From positions 63,176 to 127,175 of the forward strand of contig PGXV01000006.1 of assembly GCA_002839315.1 (NCBI GenBank): a stretch of DNA of 64,000 nt, read 5' to 3'. This document shows, in pieces, positions 57,689 to 64,000 of the stretch. The translations under genes and the position numbers were made by a program. The notes below the pieces were generated by a model. The model did no database searches. It was not told the DNA's origin and was given only the letters and a program-made list of their open reading frames with translations. How positions within the stretch are numbered: position 1 is the stretch's first letter; each line of letters opens with the position of its first letter. This DNA is from Spirochaetae bacterium HGW-Spirochaetae-3 (GTDB lineage Bacteria > Spirochaetota > Spirochaetia > Treponematales > UBA12059).

Positions 57689-57717
57689 TTGCGGCCGGAA
57701 GGATATCGCCATACAAT
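57689..57717 (+). promoter_or_regulatory. Promoter of the MinD-like gene
   Basis: TTGCGG (57689-57694) and TACAAT (57712-57717) are 17 bp apart, so transcription should start near 57725. GAGGAGG (57736-57742) precedes a GTG start at 57748. Confidence 0.65.
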
Positions 57718-57747
57718 GACCGGCATCATGCGAACGAGGAGGCAGGC

Positions 57748-58746
57748 GTGGGCGTACTGATACCCATAGGCTCGGGCAAGGGCGGCGTAGGCAAGACGGT
57801 ATTCACGGCTAACCTGGGAGCGGTCCTGGCCTCGTACGGCAAGACGGTCATCCTCGTGGACCTCGATCTCGGCGGAGCGAATCTCCATACCTGCCTCGGC
57901 GTGCGCAACAAGCATCCCGGGGTCGGTTCCATCGTCTGGAAGAAGGAGAAGCGGCTCGAGAACCTCGTGGTTCCTACGTCCATCGACCGGCTCTTCCTCG
58001 TGCCCGGGGACAACCTCCTGCCCGGTACGGCCAACCTGGACTTCTTCACCAAGCGCCGCATCATGAAGGAGCTGCTCGAGCTGACGGCCGACTACGTCCT
58101 CGTCGACCTCGGAGCGGGCGCGTCGTACAACGTCATAGACTTCTGGCTGATGGCTCCCGACGGCATCGTCGTGACGGCCCCCGAGATACCCTCCGTGCTC
58201 AACGCGTACTCGTTCCTCAAGACAGCCGCGTTCAGGATGCTCTTCCGGTCGTTCGGCAAGGGTAGCCCCGAGCGGGAGCAGATAGTCGAATTCGTCGTCA
58301 ACAGGACCGAGGGGCAAGGCGACACCTTCCTCGCCTTCGCCGAGGGGCTGGCCAGGGCCGACGCCCAGAAGGGCGGCGCCAAGGGGGCCAAGGCGCTCGA
58401 GGAGCTGCGGCGGCTACGTCCGAGGGTCGTCGTCAACATGGGCTCGGGCCAGGACGACGCGACGATAGCCCAGCGCCTGCGCGAGATATCGGCCAGGAAC
58501 CTCGGCGTCGGCATGGAGTACATCTCCTATATAATGCGCGACCCCTACGTGTCCGCCTCCGTCCAGGATCGCGCCCCGCTCGCTATCACGGCGCCGGACG
58601 CGTCGTTCGTCCGGGGCGTCAGGGCCGCCGCCGAGAGGATCATCCGGACCCCGACCGCATCCGCGCCCGGCCTCGAGCTGGACGACGAGGATATCTTCTC
58701 GATGATAGAGAAGGCCTTCGACGAGGAAGGCAGCCCGACCCTGTAA
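57748..58746 (+). CDS. MinD/ParA-family (FlhG-like) ATPase
   Basis: A 332-residue deviant Walker-A ATPase. The GTG at 57748 is chosen because GAGGAGG lies 5 nt before it and upstream ATGs precede the predicted transcript start. The P-loop is GSGKGGVGKTVFTANL (lysine signature KGGVGKT), switch I VILVDLDLGGANLH and switch II YVLVDLGAGASYNVID. The C-terminal third contains VNMGSGQDDATIAQRLREI, as in MinD-like proteins of unknown partner. MinD/FlhG proteins control placement of division or flagellar machinery. The neighbouring PEGA protein and later envelope genes fit a cell-surface role. Confidence 0.85.
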   Translation: MGVLIPIGSGKGGVGKTVFTANLGAVLASYGKTVILVDLDLGGANLHTCLGVRNKHPGVGSIVWKKEKRLENLVVPTSIDRLFLVPGDNLLPGTANLDFFTKRRIMKELLELTADYVLVDLGAGASYNVIDFWLMAPDGIVVTAPEIPSVLNAYSFLKTAAFRMLFRSFGKGSPEREQIVEFVVNRTEGQGDTFLAFAEGLARADAQKGGAKGAKALEELRRLRPRVVVNMGSGQDDATIAQRLREISARNLGVGMEYISYIMRDPYVSASVQDRAPLAITAPDASFVRGVRAAAERIIRTPTASAPGLELDDEDIFSMIEKAFDEEGSPTL

Positions 58747-58751
58747 CGGTC

Positions 58752-58780
58752 TTGCCCCGGCGTATCCGGGCCGATATCAT
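58752..58780 (+). promoter_or_regulatory. Promoter immediately before the GH3 gene (leaderless candidate)
   Basis: TTGCCC (58752-58757) and TATCAT (58775-58780) are 17 bp apart. The predicted transcript start, 6-8 nt after the -10 box, coincides with the ATG at 58787, so the mRNA may start at its own start codon. Confidence 0.5.
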
Positions 58781-58786
58781 CGGCGC

Positions 58787-60064
58787 ATGCTCAAGCTTCG
58801 CCTCTCCGTCGTCGTATTCGCTATCGTATCGGTTTCTCTGGTGTTCTGCGCGTCCTCGTCGTGTACCCGGGCCGTACCGGCGCTTCCGACCGCGGACGAC
58901 GAGCCGGTTACCGCCCGGAACGCCCGCTCCGAGGCCAGGGCCCGGATCGTAGCCGCGGCTATGAGCGACGAGGAACTCGTCGGGCAGGCGATGATCATAG
59001 GCGTAGACGGCGTCGGCGAGCTGTCGAACGGCAGTCGCGCCATCCTGAGCCTCGTACGGCCCGGCGCCGTTATCCTGTTCGGCTTCAACGTAGCGGAAGA
59101 TCCCCGTTCGGTAGCGTCGCTCGCGGCCGATATACGGTCGGCGGCCGGCGTTCCGGCGCTCGCCGACGGCGCCGCCCTGCCGCCCTTCGTCGCCATCGAC
59201 CACGAGGGCGGCGCCGTATTCCGATTCAAGGGCGGGTTGACGAGGCTGCCGCCCGCCAGGACGATGGGGCGGGCCGGGGCCGCCGCCGCCGCCGCCGCGG
59301 GCGCCGCCGCCGGTTCCGAGCTGCGCGCCGTAGGCGTCACGATGAACGCGGCGCCCGTCGTCGAGGCGCTTACCCAGGCTAACCGCGCCTTCCTGGCCGA
59401 TCGGGCCTGGTCAGACGACCCCGCGACGTCCGGGCGACTCGCCGCCGCCTTCATCGAAGCCTGCCAGTCATCCGGCGCTGCCGCCGTCGCCAAGCACTTC
59501 CCCGGCAACGCCGCCGCGGATCCCCATCGCGGACTCCCCGTTCTGGACGTCTCGCGCGCCGCGCTGGAGGGCGCCTTCCTCGCTCCGTTCAGGCGGGCCG
59601 TCGATGCCGGGGTCTCCGCCATCATGCTGTCGCATGCGCTGGTCCCCGCGATCGACCCCGGCCTGCCGGTAAGCCTGTCGCCGCTCGCCATAGCGCTCCT
59701 AAAGGACGAACTAGGCTTCCGGGGCATCGTACTGACCGACGACCTGCAGATGGCCGCCCTGTCGGGGCGGGGCGGGGCGGGGGAGGCCGCGATAGCGGCG
59801 CTGTCGGCGGGCGCCGACATGGTGATGGTCTCCGGCGGCCGCACGGCCCGGGACGCCCGCGCCGATATACTCGCCGCGCTCGCCGACGGGCGGCTTTCCC
59901 GGTCGCGCCTGGAGGACGCGGCCGCCAGGGTCGTCGCGCAGAAGCTGCGCTTCGGGCTCGATACGGAGACCGAAACGGATCGCGGGTCAAGGCTCGAAGG
60001 CCTAGGCGCTACGGTAGCCGGGAACAGGGCCGCGCTATCGGGAGCGATGGCCGGGCGGGAGTGA
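58787..60064 (+). CDS. GH3 beta-N-acetylhexosaminidase-like lipoprotein
   Basis: A 425-residue protein. The signal LRLSVVVFAIVSVSLVFCAS contains possible lipobox cysteines (SSSC at about residue 25), so it may be membrane-anchored. Family 3 glycosidase features: IDHEGGAVFRFKGGLTRLP, VAKHFPGNAAADPHRGLPV (with the His of the NagZ-type loop) and the nucleophile region IVLTDDLQMAAL. Later VMVSGGRTARDARADIL is less conserved. It probably removes GlcNAc from cell-wall fragments or other glycans outside the cytoplasm. It stands before the vWA and M23 genes. Confidence 0.82.
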   Translation: MLKLRLSVVVFAIVSVSLVFCASSSCTRAVPALPTADDEPVTARNARSEARARIVAAAMSDEELVGQAMIIGVDGVGELSNGSRAILSLVRPGAVILFGFNVAEDPRSVASLAADIRSAAGVPALADGAALPPFVAIDHEGGAVFRFKGGLTRLPPARTMGRAGAAAAAAAGAAAGSELRAVGVTMNAAPVVEALTQANRAFLADRAWSDDPATSGRLAAAFIEACQSSGAAAVAKHFPGNAAADPHRGLPVLDVSRAALEGAFLAPFRRAVDAGVSAIMLSHALVPAIDPGLPVSLSPLAIALLKDELGFRGIVLTDDLQMAALSGRGGAGEAAIAALSAGADMVMVSGGRTARDARADILAALADGRLSRSRLEDAAARVVAQKLRFGLDTETETDRGSRLEGLGATVAGNRAALSGAMAGRE

Positions 60065-60118
60065 TTTTTCTCGCAACCGCGCCTAAGACGTAGCGCCGTA
60101 TCCGCCGATCCTGTAAGG

Positions 60119-61324
60119 GTGAGCAAGAAAGGCGTTCCGTCGATAGCGCTCCTCCTCGTCCTGGCGATAACCGCGGTTCCGCGGGCCTTCGCGGCCGATC
60201 TCTCGGTCGCGTCGTCCGACCTGCGCATAGAGCAGCGCGGAGACGCCGGCTATCACCTGTTCGTCAGGGCCAAACCGGGTATCGGCAGCGTGCTGCTGGT
60301 CGAGACCACCAAGGACCCGGGCGGAGTCGCCGATAACTACGCGTATCGCGCCGAGGCCTGGAATCCGGTGAACGGCGACGAGAAACGCCTCCTGAACGGC
60401 GTCTTCATGGATCCGAAGAGCGGTATCCGGTCACTCATCGACTCCACGCCCGAGCCTGACGCCGAGTTCGGTTCCGCCTTCCACGTGTTCATACCCTGGG
60501 TCGTATCGTACGGCTATCCCTGGTCCAGGAACGGCAGGGAATTCATCGCCGACGGCACGTTCGTCAATATACGGGCCTTCGCCAGGCCCTACGCGGACTA
60601 TTCGGGCGGATTCCTCGATAATCCGTACCGTATATCGGTAACGCAGAAGCCCTTCCCGAGGCCGGAACCCAAGGTCGTCCCCGCGATCGAGCCGCCGCCG
60701 CCGATCGTCGAGCCTCCCGCGCTGGAGCCGGCGCCCGTTCCTCCCGATACTTCCATCTATATGCCCGAGGCGCTCCGCTCCTTCGAGTCGATAGCAAAGT
60801 CGGGCAAGGGTACCGTCTCGTATTCCCTCGGCGAGGCGGATATCGTGCCTACCCTCGAACGTATCCTCGACGCGGTCGAAGGCGATTCCCTCGACCTCGT
60901 CATCTGCCTGGACACGACCGATTCGATGGCCGACGACATAGAGGCCGTCAAGACGAGCCTGCCCGAAATGGTCAAGGCGAAGACGGCCCGCTTCGCTTCG
61001 TTCAGGCTGGGGCTCGTACTGTACAAGGATTACTTCGAGGATTACGTCGTGAAGCGCTTCGAATTCACCGATGACGTCGACGCCTTCACCCGGGCGGTCA
61101 CCAAGGTGCGCGTGGCGGGCGGCCGGGATATTCCCGAAGCCGTCTACGAGGCTCTCTACGAGGCTCTCGTCGGCTATGACTGGTTCGCGGAGTCGAAGCT
61201 CATCGTGCTTGTCGGGGACGCGCCCGCCCATCCGTTGCCGCGCGGCAAGATAGACAAGGCGATGGTCGACGGGAAGTCGTCCGAGCTGGGCGTCTCGATC
61301 GACGTGATCATACTGCCGCACTGA
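60119..61324 (+). CDS. Secreted von Willebrand factor A-domain protein
   Basis: A 401-residue protein starting at GTG behind a weak AAGG site. A signal peptide (PSIALLLVLAITAVPRAFA) ends near residue 26. Residues 28-185 are beta-rich, followed by a proline-rich linker (IEPPPPIVEPPALEPAPVPP). Residues about 255-400 form a vWA domain with a MIDAS-like DLVICLDTTDSMADD (D-x-T-x-S-M) and a later SKLIVLVGDAPAHPL. It probably binds a protein or metal in the periplasm. The stop overlaps a possible early start of the LysM gene, so the two are adjacent without a clear terminator. Confidence 0.78.
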   Translation: MSKKGVPSIALLLVLAITAVPRAFAADLSVASSDLRIEQRGDAGYHLFVRAKPGIGSVLLVETTKDPGGVADNYAYRAEAWNPVNGDEKRLLNGVFMDPKSGIRSLIDSTPEPDAEFGSAFHVFIPWVVSYGYPWSRNGREFIADGTFVNIRAFARPYADYSGGFLDNPYRISVTQKPFPRPEPKVVPAIEPPPPIVEPPALEPAPVPPDTSIYMPEALRSFESIAKSGKGTVSYSLGEADIVPTLERILDAVEGDSLDLVICLDTTDSMADDIEAVKTSLPEMVKAKTARFASFRLGLVLYKDYFEDYVVKRFEFTDDVDAFTRAVTKVRVAGGRDIPEAVYEALYEALVGYDWFAESKLIVLVGDAPAHPLPRGKIDKAMVDGKSSELGVSIDVIILPH

Positions 61325-61344
61325 TGATCTGGAACCGTTTCTTG

Positions 61345-61374
61345 TTTACACCTCGGGTGCCGCCGTATTACAAT
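61345..61374 (+). promoter_or_regulatory. Promoter of the LysM-M23 gene
   Basis: TTTACA (61345-61350) and TACAAT (61369-61374) are 18 bp apart, placing the transcript start near 61381. This rules out the earlier in-frame ATG at 61324. Confidence 0.55.
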
Positions 61375-61404
61375 CACGGGACATCAGGAATGGAGCCTCG
61401 CGGG

Positions 61405-62370
61405 ATGGAACGACGACGGAAAAACAAGAACGGCATGGAAATCCTCGAGAGGGTCGCCAGCTTCAAGGTGCTCGCCTTCTCGGCGACGGTCCTGGTTTTC
61501 GGCTTCTCCTTCGTCGCCTCGAGCGTCACGGCCTCCGCGTCGATCAGGGAGGAATCCATCGGAGCGGCCGATCTCGCAGACGTCGGCGGGGCCGGCCCGG
61601 ACGGTACGAGCGAGGATTTCTCGATGGACGCGCCTCCTCCTGATCAGGGGCTGTTCTACGTCGTCTACCGCGTCGTCAAGGGCGATACGATTTCGGAGGT
61701 CGCCGCCAGGTACGGCGTTACGACCGATTCCATCGTGACGTTCAACGGCATCACCAACGCCAGGACGCTGTCCATAGGCAAGTACCTGAAGATCCCGACC
61801 CTTAACGGAATACTCTACTCCACGGCGGCCGGCGATACGGCGACCGCGCTCGCGGCGAGCTACGGCGTATCCGGGGACCGCATCAAGGAGCTGAACGGCA
61901 TAGGCGACGAACCGCTCTCCGCCGGCAAGCCCGTGTTCCTGCCGGACGCCCGCATGTCCAGCTGGGCGCTCCGCGAGATATCGGGAGACCTGTTCTCGTG
62001 GCCTATACGCGGCTGGATAACCAGCTGGTACGGATGGAGGGACGACCCGTTCTCCGGAGCCCGTAGCTTCCACACGGGCGTGGATATCGGCGCCCGCAGG
62101 GGCGCCTCGGTAAGGGCCGCGATGGAGGGCGTCGTGTCCGCTACCGGGTATTCGACCGTGTCGGGCAACTACGTCGTCATCAGGCACCACTCCGGCTATA
62201 CGTCGCTGTATGCGCACCTGGACCGGATAGACGTCAAGCCGGGCCGCAGCGTGTCTCAGGCGACCGTGATTGGCGCCGTCGGCAGTACCGGCTACAGCAC
62301 CGGGCCGCACCTGCATTTTACCGTCAGCAAGAACGGGCGTACGATGAACCCCATGACGGTCCTTCGCTAG
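61405..62370 (+). CDS. LysM and M23-family peptidoglycan endopeptidase
   Basis: A 321-residue protein. After a short basic N-terminus (MERRRKNKNG) comes one membrane helix (VLAFSATVLVFGFSFVASS), so it is anchored or cleaved. Two LysM modules follow (VYRVVKGDTISEVAARYGV; a second with TAAGDTATALAASYGVSG), then the M23 domain: FHTGVDIGARRGASV (His and Asp zinc ligands), HHSGYTSLYAHLDRID and PHLHFTVSKNG (His-x-His). It should cut peptidoglycan crosslinks during growth or division. The start at 61405 follows GGAG (61391) and lies downstream of the predicted transcript start. Confidence 0.88.
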   Translation: MERRRKNKNGMEILERVASFKVLAFSATVLVFGFSFVASSVTASASIREESIGAADLADVGGAGPDGTSEDFSMDAPPPDQGLFYVVYRVVKGDTISEVAARYGVTTDSIVTFNGITNARTLSIGKYLKIPTLNGILYSTAAGDTATALAASYGVSGDRIKELNGIGDEPLSAGKPVFLPDARMSSWALREISGDLFSWPIRGWITSWYGWRDDPFSGARSFHTGVDIGARRGASVRAAMEGVVSATGYSTVSGNYVVIRHHSGYTSLYAHLDRIDVKPGRSVSQATVIGAVGSTGYSTGPHLHFTVSKNGRTMNPMTVLR

Positions 62371-62383
62371 TCGCCTGATTAGT

Positions 62384-62412
62384 TTGACAGGCCTACCCTT
62401 TTGGACTACCAT
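62384..62412 (+). promoter_or_regulatory. Promoter of ptsI with an almost absent leader
   Basis: Perfect TTGACA (62384-62389) and TACCAT (62407-62412) are 17 bp apart. The ATG at 62422 is only 10 nt past the -10 box, so the leader is about 3 nt long. Confidence 0.55.
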
Positions 62413-62421
62413 GCGGTGAAT

Positions 62422-64000
62422 ATGAGAAACCTTCAGGGCATACCGGCATCCCCCGGCATAGCCATAGGTTCTGCTTTCGCGTTCCTCGACGACGAGGAGC
62501 CGACGATCCCGCGATATACCGTCACGGAGCTTGAGCTCGACGGCGAGTGGGATCGTTTCGTCGTCGCCGTCGGCAAGGCCAAGGACGACGTGACGGTGCT
62601 TCGCGACAGGGCGACGCGGGAGATGGGCTCCGAGCACGGCGCCATCTTCGACGCGCACCTCCTGATGCTCGACGACCCCGAGGTGCTCGACGCCATCGAT
62701 CTGTCGCTACGGGATTCCTTCCTCAACATAGAGTGGATAGTCCATCAGTACGAGCAGACCATCGTCAAGCGGCTCGAGGGCCTCGACGACCCGATACTGC
62801 AGGAACGCACGGTAGACGTGCACGACATAATAAAGCGCGTCCTCAACCACCTGATGTTCCGCGAGCGCTTCTCGCTGGCGGACCTCGGCTCCGACGTCGT
62901 GCTGGTCGCCCACAACCTCCTGCCGTCGGACATGATCGCGATGAACCGCGCCAGGGTGAAGGCCATCGTTATGGACGCGGGCGGCAAGACGAGCCATACG
63001 GCCATCCTGGCCCGCGCCTTCGAGATACCGGCGGTGCTCGGGCTCGGCGGCGCGGTGCGCGGCATAAAGAGCGGCGCCATCGTCGTCGTCGACGGCAATA
63101 CCGGCGACGTCAGGGTCGACCCGGACGCCCAGACCCTCGAACGCTACGAGCGCGTGCGCGCGAAGATGGCCGAGCGGGACGAGGACCTGACCGCCATCGC
63201 CTCGTTGCCGGCGAGGACGCTGGACGGCAGGGACGTGCTGATAAAGGCCAATATCGAGGTGCCCGAGGAGACCGATTCCGTGCTCAGGCACGGCGCGGCG
63301 GGGGTCGGCCTGTTCCGGTCGGAGTTCCTCTTCCTGCAGCCGGGGCGCGCGCCCAGCGAGGACTCCCAGTACGCCGCGTACCGTCGGGTCATCGAGGCCA
63401 TGGCCGGCCGTCCCGTCACCATCAGGACCCTGGACGTAGGCGGCGACAAGGTCGTTCCCGACCTCGCGATAGAGGAAGAGAAGAATCCCCTGCTGGGCTG
63501 GCGGGCGATACGGTACTGCCTGTCCGATCCCGAGCTGTTCCAGGATCAGCTGCGCGCCATCCTGCGCGCCAGCGCCCACGGGGACGCGCGTATCATGTTC
63601 CCGATGATATCCGGTCCCGTCGAGCTCGACTCGGCGATAGCCGCGCTCGAGCGCGCCAAGGCCGAGTGCCGCAAGCGTAACCAGGCGTTCCGCGAGGACA
63701 TCCCGGTCGGCATCATGATCGAGGTGCCGAGCGCGGCGCTGATAGCCGATATCCTGGCGACCAAGGTCGACTTCTTCTCGATCGGAACGAACGACCTGAT
63801 CCAGTATACGATAGCCGTCGACCGGGGCAATGAACGGGTAGCGTACCTGCACGAGCCCTTCCATCCGGCCGTGCTGCGCCTCGTCAAGAAGGTGATAGAC
63901 GACGGCCACGCCGCCGGCATACCGGTGTCCATGTGCGGCGAGATGGCCAGCGATCCCTTCGCGGCCATCGTTCTCCTCGGCCTCGGCCTGGACGAATTCT
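62422..64000 (+). CDS. ptsI: Phosphoenolpyruvate-protein phosphotransferase (enzyme I), cut by window edge
   Basis: The frame runs from an ATG at 62422 off the window end, 526 codons so far; full enzyme I has about 570-590. It begins [15 protein letters not shown], has the phospho-His at about residue 192 ([19 protein letters not shown]), the PEP-binding arginines in [12 protein letters not shown] and [10 protein letters not shown], and [27 protein letters not shown] and the active-site Cys in SMCGEMA. It phosphorylates HPr from PEP. HPr (ptsH) and sugar permeases are not in the window, so it may serve regulation (PTS-Ntr or HPr kinase) rather than transport. Confidence 0.93.
   Translation, partial: MRNLQGIPASPGIAIGSAFAFLDDEEPTIPRYTVTELELDGEWDRFVVAVGKAKDDVTVLRDRATREMGSEHGAIFDAHLLMLDDPEVLDAIDLSLRDSFLNIEWIVHQYEQTIVKRLEGLDDPILQERTVDVHDIIKRVLNHLMFRERFSLADLGSDVVLVAHNLLPSDMIAMNRARVKAIVMDAGGKTSHTAILARAFEIPAVLGLGGAVRGIKSGAIVVVDGNTGDVRVDPDAQTLERYERVRAKMAERDEDLTAIASLPARTLDGRDVLIKANIEVPEETDSVLRHGAAGVGLFRSEFLFLQPGRAPSEDSQYAAYRRVIEAMAGRPVTIRTLDVGGDKVVPDLAIEEEKNPLLGWRAIRYCLSDPELFQDQLRAILRASAHGDARIMFPMISGPVELDSAIAALERAKAECRKRNQAFREDIPVGIMIEVPSAALIADILATKVDFFSIGTNDLIQYTIAVDRGNERVAYLHEPFHPAVLRLVKKVIDDGHAAGIPVSMCGEMASDPFAAIVLLGLGLDEF

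Overview
The window is GC-rich chromosomal DNA from a fermentative, probably anaerobic Gram-negative-type bacterium. A ferredoxin-linked 2-oxoacid oxidoreductase, a phosphotransbutyrylase/butyrate kinase pair, a class I (Fe-S) fumarase, Cys-anchored lipoproteins with loose lipoboxes, beta-rich envelope proteins and a BspA-type leucine-rich protein together fit a spirochaete or a close relative. That placement is inference, because no rRNA or other marker gene is present. I saw no tRNA, rRNA, prophage or intact insertion sequence.

Layout. 1-2.1 kb: a truncated Rsm22-like methyltransferase and threonine dehydrogenase, both on the minus strand. 2.3-7.0 kb: a butyrate kinase, phosphate butyryltransferase and four-subunit 2-oxoacid:ferredoxin oxidoreductase operon that can make ATP from branched-chain or other 2-oxoacids. 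7.2-9.7 kb: a four-domain persulfide-relay flavoprotein. 10-15.4 kb: GNAT and SGNH enzymes, a PAS protein, a YtrA-type ABC operon with a candidate operator, and a Nudix hydrolase. 15.5-21.7 kb: a large SF2 helicase with a membrane hairpin, a MarR-type regulator, and a divergent EamA exporter/MocR regulator pair; two kinds of small dispersed repeat lie here. 21.96-32.7 kb: a complete type I-E CRISPR-Cas locus with 43 repeats and cas2-cas1-cas5e-cas7e-cas6e-cse2-cas8e-cas3 (read leftward, cas3 is first). 32.9-41.9 kb: an accessory zone with a minisatellite, a structured repeat, an M30-like protease/lipoprotein cassette, and relics of a paralogue and a transposase. 41.9-48.4 kb: regulators (AraC with membrane domain, GGDEF, ECF sigma/putative anti-sigma, LuxR, response regulator-PAS), plus a relict ABC gene that still carries a copy of the YtrA-type operator. 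48.5-50.1 kb: fumarase. 50.2-56.1 kb: a tightly overlapping five-gene operon (M20-like protein, GpgS, glycosyltransferase, HAD phosphatase, GT4) that looks like a glucosylglycerate-type solute pathway. 56.1-64 kb: a PEGA protein, a MinD-like ATPase, and envelope genes (GH3, vWA, LysM-M23), ending in a truncated ptsI.

Most interesting points: the overlapping GpgS operon whose first gene looks like a catalytically degenerate M20 peptidase; paired YtrA-like operators, one in front of a dead gene; heptamer repeats that supply the stop codons of two unrelated genes; a 78-bp palindromic repeat near the CRISPR array; a 21-bp hairpin minisatellite behind a promoter; and promoters so close to their start codons that the mRNAs may be leaderless.
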